Notes: a model not told the origin generated them from the sequence alone. DNA of 64,000 nucleotides from Chitinophaga sp. HK235 (GCF_018255755.1 NZ_CP073766.1:1-64000), one strand, 5' to 3'; positions 43,180-51,813 are shown, numbered from the stretch's first letter. Numbers and translations: made by a program.

Positions 43180-44469
43180 TTACTTGTTTTTTTGTTGTTC
43201 CTGCCAGAGGGCATACCTTTCTGCCAGATGCTTATAGGCGTTTTCACTCATGATGATCCCGTTGTCTACGATCACACCGATGGCCAGGGCTATACCTGTC
43301 AGCGACATGATGTTGGAAGAAATGCCGAAGGCATTCAGCAGCAGGAAACTGGCGGCCAGCGTGATAGGGATCTGTATAATGATGCTCAGGGCACTGCGCC
43401 AGTGGAAGAGGAAGATGATCACGACGATGGATACGACGATCATTTCTTCGATGAGCGTATGTTTGATGGAGTCTACAGATTCTTTGATCAGTTCACCCCT
43501 GTCATATACAATGTCGAATTTTACTTTCTCCGGAAAACCTTTGGCTACTTCCTGCATTTTCGCTTTCACTTTGTCGATCACGGCAGCGGCGTTTTCACCA
43601 TAACGCATGACTACGATGCCGCCTACACGCTCTCCCTGTCCGTCCTGGTCAAAGATGCCCAGACGTGTTTCGCCGGTCATCTGCACGGTGGCGATATCAG
43701 CCACCCGGATGGGAATGCTGTTTTGTGTTTTGACGGATATGTTTTCGATCTCTTCGGCAGACTTAAGATAGCCGGATGTTTTAATGATATAGCCGATATC
43801 GCTGAGCTCAAATTTGCGGCCACCCGACTCGTTGTTGTTGGTCCGGATAGCATTGATCACTTCTGCTACAGACAAACGGTAATACAGTAGTTTATTAGGA
43901 TCTACCGTGATCTGGTATTGTTTCTGAAAACCGCCAAAGGAAGCGATTTCACTCACACCTTCTACGTTCTGAAGGGCAAATTTGATGTACCAGTCCTGTA
44001 GTGCGCGTTGTTCTCCAAGGTCCATACCCGGGGCGTCGAGGGTATACCAGAGGATGTGGCCAACACCGGTGCCGTCGGGCCCAAGCTGCGGCGCAACGCC
44101 GGTGGGCAGGTTGCGGGATACGGTGCTTAACCGTTCCAGTACCCTTTCTCTGGCCCAGTAAATGTCTACATCATCATTGAAGATGACATAAATAAAACTC
44201 ATCCCAAACATGGAAGATCCCCGTACATATTTGATTTTGGGAAGTCCTTGCAGGTTGGTCACAAGCGGATAGGTGATCTGGTCTTCTATCAGCTGAGGGC
44301 CGCGGCCCATCCATTCCGTGAATACGATCACCTGGTTTTCAGACAGATCGGGAATGGCGTCGATAGGATTTTTTTTGACGGCATAGATACCCCAGGCAAA
44401 CAAGGCGGTTGCCAGCACCAGCACAATAAACCGGTTGCGCAGGGACCATTCAATAATTCGATGTACCAT
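43180..44469 (-). CDS. cusA: CusA/CzcA heavy-metal RND pump, N-terminal half
   Basis: 429 residues starting I-I-E-W-S-L-R-N-R-F, with I-P-D-L-S-E-N-Q-V-I-V (CusA-type) and the first periplasmic loop. It ends shortly after TM4, which carries the proton-relay acid in I-G-V-I-V-D-N-G-I-I-M-S-E-N. The frame then runs W-Q-E-Q-Q-K-N-K and stops. The break is in the cytoplasmic loop before TM5, so either the pump is made as two chains or this is a frameshift in A7 (mutation, phase variation or sequencing error). HME-type pumps export Cu(I), Ag(I), Zn(II) or Co(II); the CusB-like adaptor favours copper/silver. Confidence 0.9.
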   Translation of the reverse strand: MVHRIIEWSLRNRFIVLVLATALFAWGIYAVKKNPIDAIPDLSENQVIVFTEWMGRGPQLIEDQITYPLVTNLQGLPKIKYVRGSSMFGMSFIYVIFNDDVDIYWARERVLERLSTVSRNLPTGVAPQLGPDGTGVGHILWYTLDAPGMDLGEQRALQDWYIKFALQNVEGVSEIASFGGFQKQYQITVDPNKLLYYRLSVAEVINAIRTNNNESGGRKFELSDIGYIIKTSGYLKSAEEIENISVKTQNSIPIRVADIATVQMTGETRLGIFDQDGQGERVGGIVVMRYGENAAAVIDKVKAKMQEVAKGFPEKVKFDIVYDRGELIKESVDSIKHTLIEEMIVVSIVVIIFLFHWRSALSIIIQIPITLAASFLLLNAFGISSNIMSLTGIALAIGVIVDNGIIMSENAYKHLAERYALWQEQQKNK

Positions 44470-44615
44470 ATATATATTTTCAAAGGGTGCAGGTTGACAG
44501 CACCGGGTCTATTGGGCAGGAGATATACCGATACAACGTATTATAACGTCGTTGGCTATACGTAACAGAGATCGGTATTTTTTTCCCGTAAAAAGTCGGC
44601 TAAAGCGTAGTATAG

Positions 44616-44635
44616 CCCAGGGCTTCAGCCCTGGG
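44616..44635. repeat. REP-like palindrome copy 3
   Basis: CCCAGGGCT-TC-AGCCCTGGG, perfect arms, solitary copy without a tandem array. It lies 8 bp past the stop codon of the HYC_CC_PP gene and 147 bp before the cusA start, where it could serve as a terminator or mRNA-stabilising hairpin. Confidence 0.85.
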
Positions 44636-44643
44636 AAGGGGTA

Positions 44644-45042
44644 TCAGATGCGGAAGTTACAATGCAGGATATGGGGATGGACTTTACTGCTTCGCGGCGG
44701 TGCGTTGCTTACCGGATGCTCTTCAGCCAGCGCCAGTACGCGGGCGGGCGGCAATGAAGTATAGTAGGCAGGAGCATCAGCCACAGGCATCTGTAAAAAA
44801 TCCAGGGCATGTGCCACTACTTTCTGGTCTTTCTCCAGCTTAACGGTTTTATGTTCATCCTTGCAGCATTTTTTTGAACAACCTTTGTTCAGGTCTGTCT
44901 TGCAATGACTGCATTTTTTGCTATCCCCGCGCCACAGCTCTACCTCTACCAGCTTCCCCATGCAGTAATGCATATGGAAAGTGGCTCCGGTGGAAGTGCC
45001 GATGTATAACATCGCCAGTATGAGCGTGAGGATTTTTTTCAT
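44644..45042 (-). CDS. HYC_CC_PP-family small cysteine-rich secreted protein
   Basis: 132 residues from the ATG at 45042. Signal peptide, then H-Y-C-M-G near residue 26, a cysteine cluster (C-S-H-C, then G-C-S-K-K-C-C-K-D-E-H), and a later L-P-P-A-R. The ordered H-Y-C, C-C and P-P elements define the Bacteroidetes HYC_CC_PP family, often found by metal-efflux genes. It likely binds copper or another soft metal in the periplasm. First gene of the block leading into cusA, separated from it by a repeat palindrome. Confidence 0.8.
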   Translation of the reverse strand: MKKILTLILAMLYIGTSTGATFHMHYCMGKLVEVELWRGDSKKCSHCKTDLNKGCSKKCCKDEHKTVKLEKDQKVVAHALDFLQMPVADAPAYYTSLPPARVLALAEEHPVSNAPPRSSKVHPHILHCNFRI

Positions 45043-45177
45043 ATGAGGCAAAAGTAGCCGTAAGGGCCGGAATGGTTGTTATATAATTTTAAGGTTTTTT
45101 ATATTTTTTTAGGATGATATACATGCTGCTCCCTGATCGCATGCTTTTTTGTACCTTGTAAACATATTGGTGTGACA

Positions 45178-45825
45178 ATGGATAGTAAAACAGATATTCT
45201 TCAATACCTCGACACGCATTTCCCTACGCTGGACAGCGAATTAAAACAACATCTGTCAGATATAGGAGCCATCAAAGAGGTGCCGGCCGGCATGGTGCTG
45301 ATGCAACAGGGCCAGCCGATCAGATATACTGTCCTGGTACTCGAAGGAAGATTAAAACTGTATCGTGAAGGAGAAGATATAGGTGAATTTTTTATGTATT
45401 ATCTGGAGCCAGGCGATGCCTGTGCCATTTCCATGGTATGTGTGGCCTCCGGAAAAGCCAGCGAAGTAATGGCTAAAGCGGTAGATGATTCAGTGGTGCT
45501 CATGATACCCGTAAGGTATATGGAAGCCCTGATGAGAGATTATAAAAGCTGGTACCAGTTTGTAATAGAATCCTACCGGCGCCGTTTTGAAGAAGTGCTC
45601 AACGTACTGGACAGCACGGTGTTTAAAAATATGGATGAACGGCTGCTGTCCTATATCCGTGCTCAGGCCGACAAACTAGGCACCCATGAACTCAAATTAA
45701 CCCACCAGGAAATAGCTACAGACCTTAACTCATCGAGGGAAGTCGTTTCCCGTCTGCTCAAAAAAATGGAGCAGAAAGGCATTGTTAGGCTCAACAGAAA
45801 TTATATCGAGGTATTACCTATGTAA
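45178..45825 (+). CDS. Crp/Fnr-family transcriptional regulator
   Basis: 215 residues from ATG 45178 (a GTG lies 6 bp earlier). Cyclic-nucleotide-binding-like beta-barrel (about 15-125; L-V-L-E-G-R-L-K-L-Y and E-P-G-D-A), a dimer helix, and a Crp HTH (about 160-215) with L-T-H-Q-E-I-A-T-D-L-N-S-S-R-E-V-V-S-R-L-L. The typical cNMP-contact arginine motif is not obvious, and no FNR-type N-terminal cysteine cluster exists, so the signal may be a redox or sulfur species. Two palindromes at 45821 and 46702 sit where such a protein would activate the next two transcripts. Confidence 0.9.
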   Translation: MDSKTDILQYLDTHFPTLDSELKQHLSDIGAIKEVPAGMVLMQQGQPIRYTVLVLEGRLKLYREGEDIGEFFMYYLEPGDACAISMVCVASGKASEVMAKAVDDSVVLMIPVRYMEALMRDYKSWYQFVIESYRRRFEEVLNVLDSTVFKNMDERLLSYIRAQADKLGTHELKLTHQEIATDLNSSREVVSRLLKKMEQKGIVRLNRNYIEVLPM

Positions 45826-45836
45826 CCAAAGTCACA
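45821..45836 (+). promoter_or_regulatory. Crp/Fnr-type operator 1, before the TauE gene
   Basis: TGTAAC-CAAA-GTCACA, a near-perfect palindrome overlapping the stop codon of the regulator gene. Its centre is 33.5 bp before the TTTG of a TACCTTTG -7 box (45858-45865), which places it near -41.5, the class II activator position. Confidence 0.65.
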
Positions 45837-45857
45837 GAGTTTGCTTGCAGGGGTATG

Positions 45858-45865
45858 TACCTTTG
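45858..45865 (+). promoter_or_regulatory. -7 box TACCTTTG of the TauE promoter
   Basis: Exact TAnnTTTG match. It has no correctly spaced -33 TTTG, consistent with a promoter that depends on an activator bound at 45821-45836. Confidence 0.55.
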
Positions 45866-45893
45866 TATAGACATTAAAGCAAACGAGTTACAG

Positions 45894-46691
45894 ATGGAAA
45901 TTACAGGTTATATAGCAGCTGCATTGATTGGTATTTCACTGGGATTGATCGGTGGTGGTGGGTCTATCTTAACCTTACCGGTACTGGTGTATCTCTTTGG
46001 TATCGCCCCGGCTGCTGCCACTTCCTATTCTCTTTTTATTGTAGGCACCACCAGCCTGGTAGGAGCAGTAGGCAGTTACAGAAAACATCTGGTGGATATA
46101 TCGGTGGCCTTGCTGTTTGGTATACCGTCTATTCTGGTGGTCTTTCTTACAAGGCACTATGTAGTGCCGGCCATCCCCGCACAGCTCTTCCGGATAGGAG
46201 ATTTCACTGTTACCAGGGAACTGGGCGTGATGGTCCTGTTTGCCCTGCTGATGCTGATGGCATCCGTTTCTATGATCAGGGGGAAGAAAGAAACGCTGAC
46301 AGTGGCCACCCATATGAGTACAGCAGGCAGGATCAGACTTTTGCTGTATGGTACCCTGATCGGTTTTATCACCGGTTTACTGGGAGCCGGTGGTGGTTTT
46401 CTCATCATCCCGGCATTGATAATGATTGCAGGCCTGCCGATGAAAACGGCTGTGGGCACCTCTCTCATGATCATGGCCATGAGCACGCTGATCGGTTTCC
46501 TGGGAGACGCCGGCAGAGGTAGTATCAACTGGATATTACTGATTACTGTTACGGTGATAGCCGTGGCCGGTGTATTGATCGGCGGAGCACTTACCTCCAG
46601 GATACCCGGTGCTAAGCTCAAACATGCCTTTGGATGGTTTGTATTGGCCATGGGCGTATATATCATCATCCTGGAAACAGTGCTCAAATAA
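45894..46691 (+). CDS. Sulfite exporter TauE/SafE family protein
   Basis: 265 residues from ATG 45894; the frame opens earlier but the earlier ATG lies inside the promoter. About eight membrane helices in two related halves, with G-L-I-G-G-G-G-S (about 17-24) and F-I-T-G-L-L-G-A-G-G-G-F (about 160-171), the glycine-rich repeats of TauE/SafE. The family exports sulfite, thiosulfate or organosulfonates across the inner membrane. Here it heads a sulfur module under Crp/Fnr control and probably removes sulfite made by the persulfide dioxygenase encoded downstream. Confidence 0.9.
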   Translation: MEITGYIAAALIGISLGLIGGGGSILTLPVLVYLFGIAPAAATSYSLFIVGTTSLVGAVGSYRKHLVDISVALLFGIPSILVVFLTRHYVVPAIPAQLFRIGDFTVTRELGVMVLFALLMLMASVSMIRGKKETLTVATHMSTAGRIRLLLYGTLIGFITGLLGAGGGFLIIPALIMIAGLPMKTAVGTSLMIMAMSTLIGFLGDAGRGSINWILLITVTVIAVAGVLIGGALTSRIPGAKLKHAFGWFVLAMGVYIIILETVLK

Positions 46692-46701
46692 AAGCGGTCT
46701 G

Positions 46702-46717
46702 TGTAACAATTGTCACC
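46702..46717 (+). promoter_or_regulatory. Crp/Fnr-type operator 2, before the YeeE gene
   Basis: TGTAAC-AATT-GTCACC, same half-sites as the operator at 45821. Its centre also lies 33.5 bp before the TTTG of the -7-like box CATCTTTG (46739-46746), the same geometry as in operator 1. Confidence 0.65.
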
Positions 46718-46769
46718 AACTACGTCAACGTATTAAAACATCTTTGCATCATAAAACCCGAAGATTTAA

Positions 46770-47339
46770 ATGGATATCTTAACATTTTTACAACAACCCT
46801 GGCCCTGGTATATAGCCGGACCGCTGATCGGACTCACCGTTCCGGTACTGTTGCTGGTAGGAAACAAATCCTTTGGTATCAGTTCCTCCCTGCGCCATAT
46901 CTGCGCAGCCTGTGTGCCGGCCAAAGTACCCTTTTTCGATTACGACTGGAAGAAGGAAGCCTGGAATCTCTTTTTCGTAGGGGGGATCCTGTTAGGTGGG
47001 ATCATCGCAGGCACGCTGCTCGCGAACCCTGTGGGCATGTCCGTGAATCCTAAACTGGTCACTGAGTTATCACAATACGGTATCAATGATTATCATTCAC
47101 TGGTGCCGGTGCAGCTGTTCAACTGGCCTGCGCTGTTTTCGGTACGTGGCCTGCTGATGATGGTAGGCGGCGGCTTTCTGGTAGGCTTTGGTACACGATA
47201 TGCCGGCGGCTGTACCAGTGGTCATGCTATCATGGGCTTGTCTACGTTGCAATGGCCTTCACTGGTGGCTACCATTTGTTTTATGATCGGTGGCTTTATC
47301 ATGGCTAATCTGATACTGCCTTTTATTCTTTCACTGTAA
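46770..47339 (+). CDS. YeeE/YedE-family transporter, part 1
   Basis: 189 residues with about four membrane helices. G-G-C-T-S-G-H-A-I-M-G-L (about 148-159) is the YeeE/YedE signature with the cysteine that binds thiosulfate sulfur in characterised homologues. It also has an early C-A-A-C pair (about 44-47). It works with the partner encoded 10 bp downstream to bring thiosulfate-type sulfur into the cell. Belongs to the module with TauE and the persulfide dioxygenase. Confidence 0.9.
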   Translation: MDILTFLQQPWPWYIAGPLIGLTVPVLLLVGNKSFGISSSLRHICAACVPAKVPFFDYDWKKEAWNLFFVGGILLGGIIAGTLLANPVGMSVNPKLVTELSQYGINDYHSLVPVQLFNWPALFSVRGLLMMVGGGFLVGFGTRYAGGCTSGHAIMGLSTLQWPSLVATICFMIGGFIMANLILPFILSL

Positions 47340-47349
47340 TTATCTTTTT

Positions 47350-47772
47350 ATGAATACCTGGTTGAGTCAATTAAAATACCTGGTGATAGGAACAATATTC
47401 GGGATCATTTTTGTGAAGGCAGAAGTTATCAGCTGGTTTCGCATACAGGAAATGTTCCGCCTGCAGTCTTTTCATATGTACGGCGTGATTGGCAGCGCTG
47501 TGATGGTGGGGATGTTATCTGTATGGCTGATCAAAAAATTCAACATTAAAACACTGGATGGTGAAACGGTAGTGTTTCATCCCAAAAAATTCAATAAAGG
47601 GCAGATATATGGAGGCCTGTTGTTTGGCCTCGGCTGGGCTATTACCGGCGCCTGTCCTGGACCATTATTCGCACAGATCGGTGTGGGTGCCACAGTAGTA
47701 GCCGTTACACTGCTGAGTGCTATTGCCGGTACCTGGGTATATGGCAGGTTCCGGGAAAAATTACCGCATTAA
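47350..47772 (+). CDS. DUF6691/YeeE-like transporter, part 2
   Basis: 140 residues with about four membrane helices and the conserved block G-L-G-W-A-I-T-G-A-C-P-G-P (about 97-109) containing the single cysteine seen in the second YeeE half. In Bacteroidetes and proteobacteria this gene follows a YeeE gene and the two short proteins replace one long YeeE transporter. It overlaps neither neighbour; the persulfide dioxygenase start lies 13 bp downstream. Confidence 0.88.
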   Translation: MNTWLSQLKYLVIGTIFGIIFVKAEVISWFRIQEMFRLQSFHMYGVIGSAVMVGMLSVWLIKKFNIKTLDGETVVFHPKKFNKGQIYGGLLFGLGWAITGACPGPLFAQIGVGATVVAVTLLSAIAGTWVYGRFREKLPH

Positions 47773-47785
47773 AAAACTGACAGAC

Positions 47786-49117
47786 ATGGAAATAAGACAA
47801 TTTGAAGATAAAGCACTGGCGCACTATTCTTACGCAGTATACAGCGAAGTGGCCCGTGAAGTAATACTGATAGATCCGGGCAGAGATATAACTCCTTATC
47901 TGGCTTATGCTGCAGCAAAGACAGCCACCATCACCGGCGTGATTGAAACACATCCGCATGCTGATTTTGTAAGCAGCCATCTGGAGTTGCATCAAACCAC
48001 CGGTGCCGTAATATACTGTTCACTGCTGGTAGGCGCGCAATACCCACACACAACGTTTGATGATGGAGATGTGATACAGATGGGAGAGCTTACCTTCAAG
48101 GCGCTGAATACGCCCGGGCATTCACCGGACAGCATCAGCATCGTACTGGAAGAAAATGGTCAGACCAAAGCAGTCTTCACCGGAGATACTTTGTTTATAG
48201 GTGATTGCGGTCGTCCTGACCTGCGGGAAAAAGCGGGTAACCTGCAAATCTCCCGCCAGGAGCTGGCCCAACAGATGTATCACTCCCTGCGGGAAAAACT
48301 GATGACACTGCCGGACCATACACTGGTATATCCTGCACATGGTGCCGGTACACTTTGCGGTAAATCGCTGGTGGATGCCAACAGCAGCACCATCGGGGCA
48401 GAGAAAATGACCAACTGGAGCCTGCAGTCAATGACAGCAGAAGAATTTGTAAAGGAACTGTTATCCCAGCAGCCCTTTATCCCGAAATATTTCCCTTATG
48501 ATGTAAGTATCAACAGGCAGGGAGCATCAGCATTGCAGCCTTCCCTGGAAAAAGTACCAGTGCTGAAAGACACTACCACTTTGGACAAAGGCATTGCGAT
48601 CATTGATACCAGACCGGCGGCAACCTTTAAGAAAGGTCATCTGCCTCAGGCCATCAACCTGCAAAACCAGGGTAAGTTCGAAACCTGGCTGGGCAGTGTG
48701 GTAGCACCGGGAGAGCATTTCTACCTGATTGCCGGCAATGAACAGCAGTTGCGGGAAGTGATCGCCAAATCGGCGAAGATAGGCTACGAAGGCATGATCA
48801 GCGCTGCAATAGTGTCTGACGCTGGTAGCCATACCATGCCACCCGTGCCCCTGGCCGATCTGAAGACTCATCCGCAGGATTATACCATTGTGGACGTGAG
48901 AATGGAATCCGAAGCGCAAACACAGCTGTTACCCGGTGCTATCAGCATTCCGCTGGACCAGTTACGGGAACGGGTAAACGAGATCCCGCTGGATAAGCCG
49001 ATTGTGGTACACTGTGCCGGCGGATACCGCAGCGCAGCCGGCAGCAGTATTGTAGCCGGAGCTTTGGATGGGAAAGTGCCCACCTATGATCTGGGTGAGG
49101 CTGTAAAAGAATTCTAA
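47786..49117 (+). CDS. Persulfide dioxygenase-rhodanese fusion (MBL fold)
   Basis: 443 residues from ATG 47786. N-terminal metallo-beta-lactamase domain with H-P-H-A-D (about 55-59), T-P-G-H-S-P-D and T-G-D-T-L-F-I-G-D-C-G-R-P-D-L, the ETHE1-like persulfide dioxygenase signature. Two rhodanese domains follow: the first lacks the active cysteine (Y-L-I-A-G-N in its place), the second has V-V-H-C-A-G-G-Y-R-S with the catalytic Cys. Such enzymes oxidise glutathione- or bacillithiol-type persulfides to sulfite and move sulfane sulfur. Last gene of the sulfur operon; a hairpin terminator follows. Confidence 0.92.
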   Translation: MEIRQFEDKALAHYSYAVYSEVAREVILIDPGRDITPYLAYAAAKTATITGVIETHPHADFVSSHLELHQTTGAVIYCSLLVGAQYPHTTFDDGDVIQMGELTFKALNTPGHSPDSISIVLEENGQTKAVFTGDTLFIGDCGRPDLREKAGNLQISRQELAQQMYHSLREKLMTLPDHTLVYPAHGAGTLCGKSLVDANSSTIGAEKMTNWSLQSMTAEEFVKELLSQQPFIPKYFPYDVSINRQGASALQPSLEKVPVLKDTTTLDKGIAIIDTRPAATFKKGHLPQAINLQNQGKFETWLGSVVAPGEHFYLIAGNEQQLREVIAKSAKIGYEGMISAAIVSDAGSHTMPPVPLADLKTHPQDYTIVDVRMESEAQTQLLPGAISIPLDQLRERVNEIPLDKPIVVHCAGGYRSAAGSSIVAGALDGKVPTYDLGEAVKEF

Positions 49118-49143
49118 CCAGAACGGACATACGAATCGATGTA

Positions 49144-49176
49144 GGGCGGCGCCGGTTATCCGGGCCGCTCTTTTTT
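49144..49176 (+). terminator. Terminator after the sulfur operon
   Basis: GC-rich stem with one bulge (left arm from 49144, right arm ending 49170), four-base loop TTAT, then six T. It lies 27 bp after the stop codon. Confidence 0.7.
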
Positions 49177-49236
49177 ATCCTGAATTTTTACAGAATTATA
49201 CCATTAATGTACAGGAAAAGCTGGTCACATTCTGGC

Positions 49237-49244
49237 TACATTTG
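49237..49244 (+). promoter_or_regulatory. -7 box TACATTTG of the oxidoreductase gene
   Basis: Exact TAnnTTTG match 18 bp before the ATG at 49263; a -33 element is not clear. Confidence 0.5.
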
Positions 49245-49262
49245 TGCCATAATCCTATAGTC

Positions 49263-50195
49263 ATGAAAGCAATCGTTTTGAAAAGCCCGGGTGGCACGGA
49301 AAACCTCGTTTACACCACCTTGCCCGTACCAGAGATCGCTGATGGCGAAGTGTTGGTACAGGTGAAAGCTATCAGTATAAATCCGATAGATGTTAAAACC
49401 CGTTCAGGTAAAGGACTTACCGCCAAATTTCAGGGTTTGGACCCAGTCATTCTGGGATGGGATATCTCAGGCGTGGTAACGGCTTCCCGCTCTCCCTTGC
49501 TGAAAGAAGGGGATGAAGTGTTCGGGATGGTCAACTTCCCGGGACATGGCCAGGCTTATGCAGAGTATGTAGCAGCACCCGCTGACCAGCTGGCCCTGAA
49601 ACCGGCCGGGCTTTCGCACGAAGCGGCCGCAGCAGCCACCCTGGCAGCGCTCACCGCCCTGCAGGCATTAAACAGCGCCGGTATCAAAAAAGGCGATAAA
49701 GTGCTGATCCACGCCGCAGCCGGCGGTGTAGGACATTTTGCCGTACAGATAGCCAAATATATGGGCGCTTATGTGATCGGCACTGCTTCTGCAGCCAACC
49801 GCGATTTTGTGCTGGGCCTGGGCGCAGATGAACATTTCGATTATAAAGCAGCTCCTTTTGAAGATCATTACCGTAACCTCGACCTGGTGCTGGATTCCAT
49901 GGGAGGCGAGTATATTGACCGTTCTCTGCTGACCCTGCGGGAAGAGGGAACTATCATCAGCCTGCCTACCGGTTTAAGGGAAGCTGTGGGGGAGAAGGCC
50001 GCTGCTCAAAACAAAAAAGGATACTTTATCGTAGTAGCTTCCAGCGGAAAAGACATGCAACAGCTGGCAGAACTGATTGCGCAAGGGTTTATCAGGCCGG
50101 AGGTATCGCAGGTATTTTCTTTTGAAGAAATGAAACAGGCGCATCAGCAGCTGGAAACCGGCAGTGCCAGAGGAAAAGTGGTGGTAAAAGTCTGA
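49263..50195 (+). CDS. Zinc-free MDR-family NADP-dependent quinone oxidoreductase/alcohol dehydrogenase
   Basis: 310 residues from ATG 49263. GroES-like N-terminal domain, then a nucleotide-binding domain with V-L-I-H-A-A-A-G-G-V-G-H-F-A-V-Q-I-A-K (about 145-163), the A-A-G-G-V-G loop of quinone oxidoreductase-type MDR enzymes. Zinc-binding cysteines are missing, as usual in this branch. It reduces quinones or enones with NADPH; the exact substrate is unknown. Single gene between a terminator and zwf. Confidence 0.9.
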   Translation: MKAIVLKSPGGTENLVYTTLPVPEIADGEVLVQVKAISINPIDVKTRSGKGLTAKFQGLDPVILGWDISGVVTASRSPLLKEGDEVFGMVNFPGHGQAYAEYVAAPADQLALKPAGLSHEAAAAATLAALTALQALNSAGIKKGDKVLIHAAAGGVGHFAVQIAKYMGAYVIGTASAANRDFVLGLGADEHFDYKAAPFEDHYRNLDLVLDSMGGEYIDRSLLTLREEGTIISLPTGLREAVGEKAAAQNKKGYFIVVASSGKDMQQLAELIAQGFIRPEVSQVFSFEEMKQAHQQLETGSARGKVVVKV

Positions 50196-50307
50196 TGTCT
50201 TATACTCCTGAAAAGAGGGATGGTTTTTTAAATATGCGTAAAAGACTGCTGCAACATCGCACATATTTCAGGAATTCATCTAAATTAGCTGCTAAACCGA
50301 TGCTTAG

Positions 50308-51813
50308 ATGAAACCTGGAAAAAACCTCCCGTCCGCCATTACTATTTTTGGTGCCAAAGGAGACCTGACTAGAAGAAAACTTATTCCGGCTCTTTACAAC
50401 CTGTTCACCGACCATCAGCTGCCGCCGGTATTCACCATTTGCTGCGTTGATTTTCTGGAAGAAGAGGAAGACGCCTTCAAACAGGACCTGCTGGCCGGCG
50501 TGAATGAATTCAGCCGAAATGGTAAAGCGGAGGAGGCAGTATGGAATGAATTCGCAGCTCATATTACGTATTTGCAGGGCGATTTCATGAAGGAGGATAC
50601 TTACCGGCGCCTGAGGAAGCAACTGGACACCTTTGATAAGGAAAACAAAAAAAACAGTGTACGTATTTTTTACTTCGCCATAGCACCCAGGTTCATCGAA
50701 GTAATTGCGGACGCATTGCATGTGCATACCATGTGTGGTCGTGATCAGCAGGACCGTATTGTAGTAGAGAAACCATTCGGTACAGATCTGGAAACGGCCA
50801 AAAAACTGAACCGGTTTCTGACCAAACGTTTTGCTGAGAAACAGATTTACCGCATCGACCATTACCTGGGAAAGGAAGCGGTACAGAACATTATGGCCTT
50901 TCGTTTTGCCAATTATGTGTTTGAGCCGCTGTGGAACAGGAAATATATCGACCATATCCAGATCAGTGTGGCGGAAGAAGTGGGAGTGGGCAAGCGGGGC
51001 GGCTATTACGACAGCAGCGGGGCTTTGCGGGATATGGTACAGAACCATTTGCTGCAGCTGTTGTGTATCGTAGCGATGGATCGACCTAAATTTTATCAGT
51101 CTGAACTGATCCGCGATGCCAAAGTGAAAGTGCTGAAGCATATACGTCCTTATACACAGCAACAGGTATTCAAGAATGTGATCAGGGGACAGTACACGGC
51201 AGGTAATGTGCATGGAGGCCGCCGGGTGGCTTATCGTAAAGAAGAGCAGGTACAACCTGCTTCCAATACAGAAACCTTTGTGGCGGCCCGTCTGTTTATT
51301 GACAATGACCGCTGGAAAGGTGTTCCCTTCTATCTTCGTACCGGCAAGTCGATGCCCGTTCAGTCGTCGGTAATCGTTATACAGTTCAAGGACTCACCCC
51401 ATAAGATCTTTAAAGATGATCTTACGCCTAACCGTCTGGTCATCAGTATACAGCCTGAACTGGAAATCAGTTTGCTGTTTGAAAGCAAGGTACCCGGCCT
51501 GAAAATGAAGCTGAAGCCGGTAGAAATGGACTTTACTTACCAGGAAGCCTATACGGAAACGATCCCGGAAGCATATGAAGCCTTACTGCTGGATGTTTTG
51601 GAGGGCAACCCCACTTTATTCATGCGTGCCGATCAGGTAGAGGCAGCCTGGAAAGTAGTGATGCCCATTCTGGATGCCTGGAAAAAATATCCTTCAAAAG
51701 AACTGAACCTTTATAAAGCAGGCACCTGGGGGCCTTCCACCGCTACTGAGCTGCTGAAGCCTTACGCCAAGGACTGGTTCAGACTATCTGCCAGAGGAGA
51801 AAGCATTAAATAA
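50308..51813 (+). CDS. zwf: Glucose-6-phosphate 1-dehydrogenase
   Basis: 501 residues, normal for the family. NADP-binding loop G-A-K-G-D-L-T-R-R-K-L (Ser of the usual G-A-S-G-D is Lys here), E-K-P-F-G near 158, and the active-site motif R-I-D-H-Y-L-G-K-E (about 182-190) with the catalytic His. It starts the oxidative pentose phosphate pathway and makes NADPH. Usual partners (6-phosphogluconate dehydrogenase, 6-phosphogluconolactonase) are not adjacent. A repeat palindrome begins one base after the stop codon. Confidence 0.96.
   Translation: MKPGKNLPSAITIFGAKGDLTRRKLIPALYNLFTDHQLPPVFTICCVDFLEEEEDAFKQDLLAGVNEFSRNGKAEEAVWNEFAAHITYLQGDFMKEDTYRRLRKQLDTFDKENKKNSVRIFYFAIAPRFIEVIADALHVHTMCGRDQQDRIVVEKPFGTDLETAKKLNRFLTKRFAEKQIYRIDHYLGKEAVQNIMAFRFANYVFEPLWNRKYIDHIQISVAEEVGVGKRGGYYDSSGALRDMVQNHLLQLLCIVAMDRPKFYQSELIRDAKVKVLKHIRPYTQQQVFKNVIRGQYTAGNVHGGRRVAYRKEEQVQPASNTETFVAARLFIDNDRWKGVPFYLRTGKSMPVQSSVIVIQFKDSPHKIFKDDLTPNRLVISIQPELEISLLFESKVPGLKMKLKPVEMDFTYQEAYTETIPEAYEALLLDVLEGNPTLFMRADQVEAAWKVVMPILDAWKKYPSKELNLYKAGTWGPSTATELLKPYAKDWFRLSARGESIK

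Noticed and set aside
44552..44764. 70-codon plus-strand frame crossing palindrome copy 3
   Set aside because: It merely reads through the repeat and into the antisense of the HYC_CC_PP gene.
45150..45178. Third Crp/Fnr operator before the regulator gene itself
   Set aside because: TTGTAAAC and GTGTGACAA are present, but the spacing is wider and the halves do not match the other two sites.
50200..51255. 351-codon minus-strand frame opposite zwf
   Set aside because: Antisense shadow of an unmistakable glucose-6-phosphate dehydrogenase gene.
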